From positions 310,001-374,000 of the forward strand of contig LARU01000002.1 of the NCBI GenBank assembly GCA_001274695.2: 64,000 nucleotides of DNA. The letters run 5' to 3'. Positions within the stretch are counted from its first letter, which is position 1; every line of letters begins with the position of its first letter. This DNA is from Azoarcus sp. PA01. GTDB lineage: Bacteria > Pseudomonadota > Gammaproteobacteria > Burkholderiales > Rhodocyclaceae. The translations under genes and the position numbers were made by a program. The notes beneath the pieces were generated by a model that ran no database searches, was not told the DNA's origin, and saw nothing but the letters and a program-made list of their open reading frames with translations. Shown one piece after another: positions 8,443-17,233 of this stretch.

Positions 8443-9294
8443 ATGCATCCGCCCACCCCACCTGCGTCCCTGCTGCATGCGCTGCGTCGCGTGATGCGCC
8501 CGCTGGTGCGCCTGATGCTCAGGAAGGGCGTGACCTACACCTATTTCTCCGACATGCTCAAAGGCATCTTCGTCGAAATCGCCGCGGCCGAATTCCGGCT
8601 CGACGACAAGGCACCGAGCGACAGCCGGATCAGCCTGATCACCGGTGTGCATCGCAAGGACGTGCGGCGGCTGCGCGAGGCCGCCCCCGAATCGGACGCC
8701 CACCTGCCCGAAGCGCTGTCGCTCGGCGCGCATCTGGTCAGCATCTGGATGAGCCAGCCGCCGTTCTGCGAACACCCCGGCCGCCCGCTGCCACTGCCGC
8801 GGCTCGCGAGCGCGGGCGGCGAGTGCTCGTTCGACGCGCTGGTCGCGCACGCGAGCAAGGACATCCGCGCGCGCGTCGTGCTCGACGAGTGGCTGCGCCT
8901 GGGCATCGCGCGCATCGACGAACAGGACCGCGTCCATCTTCAGACGACCGCTTTCGTCCCGCAAAAGGGCTTCGACGAGAAAGCCGCGTATTTCAGCCAC
9001 AACGTCCATGACCACGCCTGCGCCGCAGTCCATAACCTGACGACCGACGCCCGGCCGTTCTTCGAACGCAGCGTGCATTACGACGCGCTCTCGGCGGCGA
9101 GCGTCGAGACGTTGCGCGACGCGGTCTCAGCCGAAGGCATGCAGGCACTGATGCACTTCAACGCGCTCGCCGCACAACTCGAAGCCGGCGACGCGGCAGC
9201 CACGGTCGACTCCCCGCAGCGGATCACGATCGGCCTGTATTTCTATACCGAGCCGGGCACTGAACCGGCGCAAGCAGAGAGGGAACCCAAGTGA
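8443..9294 (+). CDS. DUF6502 family protein
   Basis: A 283-residue soluble protein. The N-terminal stretch LLHALRRVMRPLVRLMLRKG, the segment TYTYFSDMLKGIFVE and the winged-helix-like SLITGVHRKDVRRL are characteristic of DUF6502. The last looks like a helix-turn-helix, so a DNA-binding role is possible. No catalytic motif is visible. GGAG lies about 10 nt before the ATG. Its TGA overlaps the GTG of the DUF5666 gene (GTGA), and that gene in turn overlaps the barrel gene, so the three form a translationally coupled operon. The family pairing with DUF5666 proteins is something I recall from betaproteobacteria; function is unknown. Confidence 0.85.
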   Translation: MHPPTPPASLLHALRRVMRPLVRLMLRKGVTYTYFSDMLKGIFVEIAAAEFRLDDKAPSDSRISLITGVHRKDVRRLREAAPESDAHLPEALSLGAHLVSIWMSQPPFCEHPGRPLPLPRLASAGGECSFDALVAHASKDIRARVVLDEWLRLGIARIDEQDRVHLQTTAFVPQKGFDEKAAYFSHNVHDHACAAVHNLTTDARPFFERSVHYDALSAASVETLRDAVSAEGMQALMHFNALAAQLEAGDAAATVDSPQRITIGLYFYTEPGTEPAQAEREPK

Positions 9295-10922
9295 GGCGGG
9301 GCCTCCCGCGCTTGGCTGCGCTGTCCGCACTGGCCCTGCGATGCGTGCTCGGGCTCGGCCTCGGCTTATGCACACCGCTGGCGCTGGCGCTCACGGCGGC
9401 GCAGATATGCGTCGACCCCGGGGGCACGGGCGGAACCGGCGACACGCTTCGCGACCATGGCATCGGCGGCACCGGCGCCCCGACGCAACGCGATCCGGGC
9501 GGGGTCGGCGGTACGGGCGCGGTCGCGAATGAAGGCGGGGCTGGCGGGACCGGCATTGTCGGCACGATCACCGGCTTCGCGTCGGTGTGCGTCAACGGCG
9601 TCGAGGTGCATTATGACAACGACCTCGAGATCGCCGAGAACGGCACGCGGGCCGATATCGAACGCCTGGCGATCGGCCAGGTCGTCGCGATCGAGGCGGG
9701 CCTGTCGTCGCGCGGGCTCGAGGCACGCAGCCTCGCGATTCTGCACGCCTACGAGGGCCCGCTGACCGCTCTCGCCGCCGGTGCGTCGCCGCTGCGCGTC
9801 ATGGACCAGGCCGTGCTGATCGCGCCCGGCGCCCAGGTCGCCGAAGGACTGCAGCCGGGCGAGCCGGTTCGCGTCAGCGGACTGCGCAACGCCCGTGGCG
9901 ACGTCCTCGCGACCCGCATCGAGCGCGCCCCTGCCCTGACGACGGCAAGCGCGATCGGGACGCTCGTGCGCGGTTCTCTGCAAGGCCTGCCGCTCGTCGG
10001 CATCCACCCGGCGCTGCCAGCTTCGCCGCCAAACGTCCTCCTCGTGCGCGGCCGCTGGAGCACAGCCGGCTTCGATGTCATCAGCGTACGGGCCGATCCC
10101 GACATTCCGTTCGCCGGGCGCGTGCGCAACGCGCTCGTCGAGGGCCTCGTTCAGGCTCGCGACGGCAAACGCGTCGCGCTGGGAGGATTCTCGGTAACAC
10201 TGGATGAGGATACGCAGTTCGACGGTGGCGCCCCGGCTGAAATCGGAAGCGACCGCCGCGTTCGCGTCAGCGGCACGTTCAGCGGCGCCCGCGAGGTGAA
10301 GGCGGGACGCATCGAGTTCGTGCTGGAACGTCCGGACGGCCGACGGGACGGCACTGGCGCGTCGAGCGGCGGCGGCGCGGATGATGCGTCTGGACAGGGC
10401 GGCGAAAAGCGCCAGCAGAACGAATCCGGCAGCGGGAAGACCGACAGCGGCCTCGACGCGATAGCGCAGCCGCGCAAAGCGAATGAAAGCCGTCCGCAAG
10501 AACGGAGGGTGCGTCCCGACCGCAACGAAAAGGCAGACCAACCCGAGCGCGTGGACCGCCCGGAAAAGCTGGAGCGTCCGGAGAAGCTTGAGCGACCCGA
10601 GAAAGTCGAAAAACCGGACCGCATTGAACGTATCGAGCGTCCGGAAAAAATCGAGCGCCCCGAAAAAGTCGAACGCCCCGAGAAAGTCGAACGCCCGGAA
10701 AAAGTCGAACGTCCCGAAAAAGTCGAACGCCCGGAAAAGGTCGAACGCCCCGAGAAAGTTGAACGCCCGGAAAAGGTCGAACGTCCCGAAAAAATCGAAC
10801 GTCCGGAAAAAGTCGAACGTCCGGAAAAAGTCGAACGTCCCGAAAAAGTCGAGCGCCCCAAGCGCGGCGACCTCGACGACCAGAACGATTTCGCATCCAA
10901 ACAGGCCCGGAGAATTTCATGA
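9291..10922 (+). CDS. DUF5666-type exported protein with C-terminal VERPEK repeats
   Basis: A 543-residue product. A signal-peptide-like start (residues 1-35, ending LALALTAAQ) leads into a Gly-Thr-rich stretch with several GGTG motifs (about 40-85). The DUF5666 body follows, with small beta domains of the type GTITGFASVCVNGVEVHYD and GPLTALAAG (about 88-350). Next come a polar linker and then at least 12 continuous KVERPE/KIERPE units. The tail (KRGDLDDQNDFASKQARRIS) is charged. The GTG start overlaps the previous stop and has AGGG about 8 nt upstream. The repeat is shared with the protein two genes upstream but its DNA units are more diverged. It probably acts in the envelope; the mechanism is unknown. 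Confidence 0.85.
   Translation: MRRGLPRLAALSALALRCVLGLGLGLCTPLALALTAAQICVDPGGTGGTGDTLRDHGIGGTGAPTQRDPGGVGGTGAVANEGGAGGTGIVGTITGFASVCVNGVEVHYDNDLEIAENGTRADIERLAIGQVVAIEAGLSSRGLEARSLAILHAYEGPLTALAAGASPLRVMDQAVLIAPGAQVAEGLQPGEPVRVSGLRNARGDVLATRIERAPALTTASAIGTLVRGSLQGLPLVGIHPALPASPPNVLLVRGRWSTAGFDVISVRADPDIPFAGRVRNALVEGLVQARDGKRVALGGFSVTLDEDTQFDGGAPAEIGSDRRVRVSGTFSGAREVKAGRIEFVLERPDGRRDGTGASSGGGADDASGQGGEKRQQNESGSGKTDSGLDAIAQPRKANESRPQERRVRPDRNEKADQPERVDRPEKLERPEKLERPEKVEKPDRIERIERPEKIERPEKVERPEKVERPEKVERPEKVERPEKVERPEKVERPEKVERPEKIERPEKVERPEKVERPEKVERPKRGDLDDQNDFASKQARRIS
10647..10862 (+). repeat. 18-bp tandem repeat, 12 units, second VERPEK array
   Basis: Twelve in-frame 18-bp units close to aaagtcgaacgcccggaa encode KVERPE, two of them KIERPE and the last KVERPK. 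Several degenerate units (KLERPE, KVEKPD, RIERPE) precede the array. Sequence divergence between units is higher than in the array at 7985-8326, so this one seems older or less often homogenised. Confidence 0.95.
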
Positions 10923-11671
10923 AAATTGCTCGAATGCTGCCGATGACGCTGCTGGCGGCCTTCGCCCTGCCGGTCTGTGCCGGCGAACTGACGACCTCGA
11001 TAGGACTGGATTATTCGAGCGGCGACTACGGCACCGACAGTACAAGCGAAACCTGGTACGTCCCCGTGGTCGGCAAGTACGAGAGCGGACCGCTTGCGCT
11101 GAAACTGACGATCCCGTACCTGCGCATTACCGACCCCGCAGTCGGCCCGGAGGGCGAGCCGCTGCCGGGAGGTTGCCGCGAGACCGAGAGCGGGCTCGGC
11201 GACATCGTCGGCAGCGCCGGCTACGCGCTGCTCGACGGCAGCCAGGAGCACGGGGTGCTGCTCGACGTCATCGGCAAGGTGAAGCTGCCGACCGCGGATG
11301 AAGACAAATGCCTGGGCACCGGCGAGACCGACTACTCGTTCCAGCTCGACGCGGCGAAATCCTTCGGCGCCGTGACCGGCTTCGGCACGCTCGGCTGGAA
11401 GAAATTCGGCGATCCGTCGGGCACCAGCTTTCGCGACCCGATCTTCGCCTCGCTCGGCGTTGCGACGAAGCTTGCGCCCGCCACGACGATCGGCGCGGTA
11501 TATGACTGGCGCGAGAAGGTCACGTCGAATGGCGACGAGATCAGCGAAGTCGCGCTGTTCGCGACCCAGAAGCTCGACGAGGCCTGGAAACTCCAGCTGT
11601 ATGCGGTCAAAGGGTTCTCGGACGCGAGCCCCGACTGGGGTGGCGGCCTCTTCGTCAGCCACACCTACTGA
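10919..11671 (+). CDS. Outer-membrane beta-barrel-like protein
   Basis: A 250-residue protein with a signal peptide (MKIARMLPMTLLAAFALPVCA, cleavage after about residue 21). Amphipathic strands follow, such as GLDYSSGDYGTDSTSETWYV and KLTIPYLRITD, ending in GLFVSHTY with an aromatic C-terminus as expected of a barrel. It resembles the 'transporter/phenol meta-pathway' barrel family (PF13557-like), which I infer from pattern only. Its ATG overlaps the preceding stop (ATGA), coupling it to the DUF5666 gene. It could be the outer-membrane anchor or pore for the two repeat proteins. Two cysteines (in PGGCRET and EDKCLG) could form a disulphide. Confidence 0.8.
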   Translation: MKIARMLPMTLLAAFALPVCAGELTTSIGLDYSSGDYGTDSTSETWYVPVVGKYESGPLALKLTIPYLRITDPAVGPEGEPLPGGCRETESGLGDIVGSAGYALLDGSQEHGVLLDVIGKVKLPTADEDKCLGTGETDYSFQLDAAKSFGAVTGFGTLGWKKFGDPSGTSFRDPIFASLGVATKLAPATTIGAVYDWREKVTSNGDEISEVALFATQKLDEAWKLQLYAVKGFSDASPDWGGGLFVSHTY

Positions 11672-11697
11672 GCGACTTTCCCCTGGCATCGATCACC

Positions 11698-11742
11698 GCG
11701 CCCGGAATTGCTGGAAGGGGAACTTTCAGCAATTCCGGGCGC
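11698..11742 (+). other. Perfect 16-bp inverted repeat after the barrel gene
   Basis: GCGCCCGGAATTGCTG and its exact complement are separated by 13 nt, and the inner ends can add three more pairs. It begins 26 nt after the barrel stop. No T-run follows, so it is either a factor-assisted terminator or an mRNA-stabilising hairpin, bounding the repeat-protein operon from nor. Confidence 0.6.
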
Positions 11743-11855
11743 ATGGCAGTTGACAGCGGCGAAAAACTTCCTGCTGTTTCGCGGCTTTTCACCTAAAACC
11801 ATTGAATCGACAAGGAAATACCCACCGGCTTCCGGCGACGCCAGTTTGTTGTAAC

Positions 11856-11869
11856 TTGATTCAAATCAT
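11856..11869 (+). promoter_or_regulatory. FNR/Dnr-type binding site for norCB
   Basis: TTGATTCAAATCAT matches TTGAT-N4-ATCAA at 9 of 10 positions. Its centre is 41.5 bp before a predicted start at about 11904, and CAGAAT sits exactly at -12 to -7 (11892-11897). This is the geometry of a class II FNR/Dnr-activated promoter, 93 nt upstream of norC. Confidence 0.8.
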
Positions 11870-11961
11870 GGAGCCCCCTTCCCCCTCTGCTCAGAATGCG
11901 GCTAACCTTCGGGTTATCCATCAACCAAACGGACGCATGACAAAACAATGAGGGGAAAACC

Positions 11962-12387
11962 ATGAGCGGCACCTTCACAAAGGCGATGGCTCGCAACATC
12001 TTCTACGGCGGGACAGTGTTCTTCTTCCTGCTTCTGGTGGCGTTGACCGTCGACACGACGACCAACCTGCACAAGTCGGACAACAGCGCGAACCTGACGC
12101 CCCAGGTGGTGGCGGGCAAACACATCTGGGAAACGCGCAACTGCATCGGCTGCCACACCCTGCTCGGTGAAGGTGCCTACTTCGCACCGGAGCTCGCGAA
12201 CGTCTACCCGCGTCGCGGGCCGGAGTTCATCAAGGCATGGATCCAGTCGCAGCCGACCGGCGCGCCGGGCCGCCGGCAGATGCCGCAGTTCCATCTCACC
12301 GATCAGGAACTGGACGATCTGGTTGCCTTCCTGAAGTACACCTCCGAAATCGACGCCCAGAAATGGCCTCCCAACATCGAGGGCTGA
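11962..12387 (+). CDS. norC: Nitric oxide reductase, cytochrome c subunit NorC
   Basis: The membrane-anchored c-type cytochrome passes electrons to NorB for reduction of two NO to N2O. It has 141 residues, one N-terminal membrane anchor (about 13-31), the haem-binding CIGCH (C61, C64, H65) and a likely axial methionine in RRQMPQF. GAGGGG is 7 nt before the ATG. norB follows after 37 nt, and an FNR/Dnr box precedes the pair. Confidence 0.96.
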   Translation: MSGTFTKAMARNIFYGGTVFFFLLLVALTVDTTTNLHKSDNSANLTPQVVAGKHIWETRNCIGCHTLLGEGAYFAPELANVYPRRGPEFIKAWIQSQPTGAPGRRQMPQFHLTDQELDDLVAFLKYTSEIDAQKWPPNIEG

Positions 12388-12418
12388 GCGCAGCGAATCG
12401 AAAACCTCAAGGGGATAA

Positions 12419-13807
<1,389 letters not shown>

Positions 13808-13852
13808 ACAGGCTCAACAGTGGTCCTTCAACGGCGTTGAAGGACAGCATCA

Positions 13853-13881
13853 TGGGGCGGCGCAAGCCGCCCCATTTTTTT
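13853..13881 (+). terminator. Intrinsic terminator after norB
   Basis: A 9-bp stem TGGGGCGGC/GCCGCCCCA with a GCAA tetraloop is followed by seven T residues. A second, smaller inverted repeat (TCCTTCAA/TTGAAGGA) lies just upstream at 13824-13844. Confidence 0.92.
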
Positions 13882-13924
13882 CCTGCTCACGCAAATCGTT
13901 CTCGTTACATCTGCGGGGAATGAA

Positions 13925-13938
13925 TTAACCAGAATCAA
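13925..13938 (+). promoter_or_regulatory. Degenerate FNR/Dnr-type site ahead of norE
   Basis: TTAACCAGAATCAA keeps one perfect half (ATCAA) and a degenerate TTAAC half. Counting 41.5 bp from its centre puts the transcription start at 13973, the A of the norE ATG. TAGACT then sits exactly at -12 to -7. Confidence 0.5.
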
Positions 13939-13972
13939 GGTCCGGAAGGGGTACGCTCCCTAGACTCGACCC

Positions 13973-14593
13973 ATGAATACAAGCAGCCAAACCCTGATGA
14001 CGCCCCTCTCCGCCTCCAGCTCCGCGTCGGAGACCACGGCGCGACGCCTTCCCGGTGACCTCGCGATATGGTTCTTCATCCTCGCCGAGTTGCTGGCGTT
14101 TGGCGTGTTCTTCGTCGTATACGCCTTCACGCGTGCCAATCACGTGGAACTCTTCAACGCCGAACAGCTCACGCTCGACCGCACCTCCGGTGCGATCAAT
14201 ACCGTGCTGCTGCTGACGTCGAGCTTCTTCGTCGTGCGCGCCGTGCAGGTCGCGGAAGCCGGATTCAGTCGCCGCGCCGCACCGTGGCTCGCCGCAGCGT
14301 TCGCGTGCGGGGCAGGTTTCGTCATCGTGAAGATCTTCGAGTACGCGGAAAAAATCGGTGCCGGTGTCAGCCTGTCGTCGAGCACGTTCTACATGTTCTA
14401 CCTGTCGTTGACGTTCTTCCACTTCATGCACGTGATCCTCGGCCTGGTGATCATCGCGGCGATGTGGAACGGCGCGCGAACCGGCCGCTACGGCCCCGGC
14501 AACATGAACGGGATCGAGACCGGCGCGGCGTACTGGCATATGGTCGATCTGGTGTGGCTGATCCTGTTCCCGCTGATCTACGTGATGCGCTGA
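13973..14593 (+). CDS. norE: NorE, cytochrome c oxidase subunit III-like protein
   Basis: A 206-residue membrane protein of the haem-copper oxidase subunit III family, with about five helices (for example LAIWFFILAELLAFGVFFVV, FYMFYLSLTFFHFMHVILG and AYWHMVDLVWLILFPLIYV). In nor clusters this protein supports NO reductase activity or assembly but is not part of the purified enzyme. No Shine-Dalgarno is found at the usual distance: GGAAGGGG is 23 nt upstream. The predicted start point falls on the ATG, so a leaderless mRNA is possible. norF follows after 13 nt. Confidence 0.9.
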   Translation: MNTSSQTLMTPLSASSSASETTARRLPGDLAIWFFILAELLAFGVFFVVYAFTRANHVELFNAEQLTLDRTSGAINTVLLLTSSFFVVRAVQVAEAGFSRRAAPWLAAAFACGAGFVIVKIFEYAEKIGAGVSLSSSTFYMFYLSLTFFHFMHVILGLVIIAAMWNGARTGRYGPGNMNGIETGAAYWHMVDLVWLILFPLIYVMR

Positions 14594-14606
14594 GAGGTCC
14601 AAGACA

Positions 14607-14912
14607 ATGCAATCCTCGCTTTCCTCCCCCCCGCACGCCTCGTCCCACGGCACGCCGAATCGCGCCGCGATCATCTGGGCAGCACTGATCTTCGCCACGA
14701 TGCTGACGTGGCTCGTCGGCGAACGCGGCGACGCCGGCCCTGCGATCACCGCACTCCTGATGACGATCGCGTTCGCCAAGGGCACCCTGATCATTCTCGA
14801 TTACATGGCGCTGCGCCGCGCGCCGCTGATGTGGCCGCTGATCGCGCTCGGCTGGATGCTCCTGGTCTGCTCGATGATCGGTCTGGCCTACTGGAAAGGA
14901 CTTGCAGCATGA
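14607..14912 (+). CDS. norF: NorF-like small membrane protein (cytochrome c oxidase subunit IV family)
   Basis: A 101-residue protein with three membrane segments (about 20-40, 45-65 and 74-95). It matches the prokaryotic subunit IV family, for example FAKGTLIILDYMALRRAP. It sits directly after the subunit III-like NorE, as norF does in nor clusters, and probably helps maturation or activity of NO reductase. Its stop overlaps the norQ start by ATGA, indicating coupling. Confidence 0.82.
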   Translation: MQSSLSSPPHASSHGTPNRAAIIWAALIFATMLTWLVGERGDAGPAITALLMTIAFAKGTLIILDYMALRRAPLMWPLIALGWMLLVCSMIGLAYWKGLAA

Positions 14913-15709
14913 AGATGGAAGCGCCCCTCATGGAAATTCCGTTTTACGAGCCGGCCGGCGATGAAATCAGCGTATTCGAGCACGCGTGGAAAAACCGCCT
15001 ACCGCTGCTGATCAAGGGTCCGACCGGCTGTGGCAAGACGCGCTTCGTCGCGCACATGGCCGCCAAGCTCGGGCTGCCGCTCTACACGGTAGCCTGTCAC
15101 GACGACCTGACGGCCGCCGATCTCGTCGGCCGCCACCTGATCGGCGACGGCCAGACCGTGTGGTGCGACGGCCCGCTGACGCGCGCGGTGCGCGAAGGCG
15201 GCATCTGCTACCTCGACGAAGTCGTCGAGGCGCGCAAGGACACCACGGTGGTGTTGCACCCGCTGGCCGACGACCGCCGCATCCTGCCGATCGACCGCAC
15301 CGGCGAGTTGCTGTCCGCGCCGCCGTCGTTCATGCTCGTCGTCTCCTACAACCCGGGCTACCAGAACCTGCTGAAAGGCATGAAGCCGTCGACGCGGCAA
15401 CGTTTCGTCAGCCTGCGTTTCGATTTCCCTGCCAGCGCCCGCGAGGAAGCCATCCTGCTCGGTGAAGCCGGCTGCGTGCCGGACCTCGCGCGGCGACTGG
15501 TGTCGATCGCGCATGCGTTGCGCACGCTGAAAGACCAGGATCTCGAGGAAGCGGCGAGCACGCGACTGCTCGTCTATGCGGCGCTGCTGGTGCGCGACGG
15601 CATGGACCCGGTCACCGCGTGCCGCGCGGCGATCGTCGAGAGCCTGACCGACGACCCGGAAGTCGCCGAAGCACTGATGGAAGTCGTGGCGGCGACCTTC
15701 GGGCGCTGA
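14909..15709 (+). CDS. norQ: NorQ, MoxR-type AAA+ ATPase for NO reductase maturation
   Basis: A 266-residue cytoplasmic AAA+ ATPase. Walker A is GPTGCGKT (residues 37-44), Walker B is ICYLDEVVEA near residue 100, and the sensor region is LVVSYNPGYQ. With NorD it is required to insert the non-haem iron into NorB. The ATG overlaps the norF stop and has AAGGA 8 nt upstream; reading further upstream in this frame runs into norF coding sequence. The partner norD lies downstream but is separated here by two unusual genes. Confidence 0.94.
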   Translation: MKMEAPLMEIPFYEPAGDEISVFEHAWKNRLPLLIKGPTGCGKTRFVAHMAAKLGLPLYTVACHDDLTAADLVGRHLIGDGQTVWCDGPLTRAVREGGICYLDEVVEARKDTTVVLHPLADDRRILPIDRTGELLSAPPSFMLVVSYNPGYQNLLKGMKPSTRQRFVSLRFDFPASAREEAILLGEAGCVPDLARRLVSIAHALRTLKDQDLEEAASTRLLVYAALLVRDGMDPVTACRAAIVESLTDDPEVAEALMEVVAATFGR

Positions 15710-15750
15710 AACCGGGCCGGCAGCCGGTCCGACCGCAAGGAATCGACGCG

Positions 15751-16158
15751 ATGCCAGAGCCGGAACACGATCTGCTGAAGGAAGACATGCCCGGTCCGCC
15801 GCTCGCGGTGGCGGCCGAGTCGCTGTTCCTCGTGAATCTGATGATCGCCCCCGGCCTCGCATTCATCATCCTCGTCGTGCTGTGGTGGCGGCATCGGCTC
15901 AGCGCACCGGCGCTCGCGCGCAATCACCTCAAGCAGACCGTCGTCGCCAGCCTGTGGGGCGGCGGCATGCTGGTGGGAGTCAGTGTGGCGGTGTTTCTGC
16001 TCGGTGGCTTCACGAACCCGTGGTCGTGGGTCGTCGGGGTGCTGTACTTCGTCTGCTTTCATGCAATGCTGATCCTGTTCGGCGTGATCGGCCTGAACCG
16101 CGCGATGCTCGCCCGCCCCTACCGTTTTCCCCTCATCGGCCCGAAGCTCGTCGAGTAG
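15751..16158 (+). CDS. Integral membrane protein in the nor cluster, unknown function
   Basis: A 135-residue protein with about three membrane segments (roughly 26-46, 66-88 and 94-118). It has a short acidic N-terminus (MPEPEHDLLKED) and no Cys or His motif that would suggest cofactor binding. AAGGA stands 9 nt before the ATG. Three bases separate its stop from the polyferredoxin gene. I do not recognise the family. Tight packing between norQ and norD implies a role with NO reductase or with the polyferredoxin next to it, perhaps as its membrane partner. Confidence 0.75.
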   Translation: MPEPEHDLLKEDMPGPPLAVAAESLFLVNLMIAPGLAFIILVVLWWRHRLSAPALARNHLKQTVVASLWGGGMLVGVSVAVFLLGGFTNPWSWVVGVLYFVCFHAMLILFGVIGLNRAMLARPYRFPLIGPKLVE

Positions 16159-16161
16159 ATC

Positions 16162-17232
16162 ATGAACGCCCCGCAGTTCTCGCCCCTTTCACCGCAGACG
16201 TCGCCCGACCCGGTTCACGCCGGCAGGCCGGACGCCGCGCGCCAGCCGTCCCGCCGGGTCATCCCGATCGCCGCGGCGAAGCCGGCCGGACACAACCGCA
16301 CGCAGAAGAAGCGCATCGCGTTCCAGATCGGCTTTTTCACGCTGTTCATTCTCGCGCCGGTGCTCGACCTGTTCCGCTACGACCTCGACGCCGGCCATGC
16401 GTGGCTGCTCGGCATGGAATGGCGGCTCGGACTCGACGACTTCATCGCCGGACGCATTGGCGCGCTCGAAGCCGGTTGGAACGTGATGTTCCGCCTCTTC
16501 GTGCCGATCTTCGTCGGCGCGGGCGTGTTCCTGTGGGTGTCGTGGAAGTGGGGGCGCCTCTACTGCGGCTGGCTATGCCCGCATTTCTCGGTCGTCGAGA
16601 CGATCAACAAGCTGATGCAGAAGGCGTCGGGCAAGCCCAGCGTGTGGGTCAAGGAGCCGTTGCCGCCATGGAAGGCCGACGGCACGCCGTGGCGTCCGGA
16701 CGCGCGGTGGTGGGCCGTCGTCGTTCCCGCCGCGGGGTTCTTCGCGTTCCTGTGGGCGGTGGTGTTCCTGAGCTACCTGCTGCCGCCCGCCGAAGTCTAC
16801 GGCAACCTCTTCGGCGGCGAATTCACGCGCAACCAGACGATTTTCCTCTCCGCAGCGACCGTCGTGCTGACGATGGAATTCCTTTTCGCCCGTCACCTCT
16901 TCTGCCGTTATGCCTGCGCAGTCGGCCTGTTCCAGAGCCTCGCGTGGATGAGCAACCGCGACGCGATGGTGGTCGGTTTCCAGCGCAAGCGCGCCGTCGA
17001 CTGCGCCAGCTGCCTGCCCGACCGGCAGTCCGCCTGTGACGCGGTGTGTCCGATGCGGCTGACTCCGCGCAACATCAAGCGCCTGATGTTCACCTGCACG
17101 CAGTGCGCGCAGTGCGTCGAAGCCTGCGAGCAGAGCCAGCGCGACAACCCTCAGGGGCCGCTGCTCGCGTGGGTGAGCAGCAAAGCCGCCCGCCAGAATG
17201 AAGCCGGGTTCCGCTCCGGCAAGGAACGCTAG
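16162..17232 (+). CDS. Membrane polyferredoxin, CcoG/NapH/NosR-like
   Basis: A 356-residue protein with four or five membrane helices. Paired cysteine motifs sit next to helices (YCGWLCP and FCRYACAVG), followed by two ferredoxin-type clusters (CASC...CDAVCP and CTQCAQCVEAC). This plan is shared by NapH, NosR and CcoG/FixG, which move electrons or handle metals in anaerobic respiration. The second CxxxC lacks the usual proline. It lies 2 nt upstream of norD and so belongs to the nor transcript. An electron-transfer or metal-reduction role during NorB iron insertion is plausible but inferred. It is not part of the minimal norCBQD set. Confidence 0.85.
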   Translation: MNAPQFSPLSPQTSPDPVHAGRPDAARQPSRRVIPIAAAKPAGHNRTQKKRIAFQIGFFTLFILAPVLDLFRYDLDAGHAWLLGMEWRLGLDDFIAGRIGALEAGWNVMFRLFVPIFVGAGVFLWVSWKWGRLYCGWLCPHFSVVETINKLMQKASGKPSVWVKEPLPPWKADGTPWRPDARWWAVVVPAAGFFAFLWAVVFLSYLLPPAEVYGNLFGGEFTRNQTIFLSAATVVLTMEFLFARHLFCRYACAVGLFQSLAWMSNRDAMVVGFQRKRAVDCASCLPDRQSACDAVCPMRLTPRNIKRLMFTCTQCAQCVEACEQSQRDNPQGPLLAWVSSKAARQNEAGFRSGKER

Positions 17233-17233
17233 G

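Noticed and set aside
7237..9078. Long minus-strand frame rich in STFSGR repeats
   Set aside because: It is the antisense reading of the VERPEK array; the plus frame has a ribosome site, signal peptide and sensible operon context.
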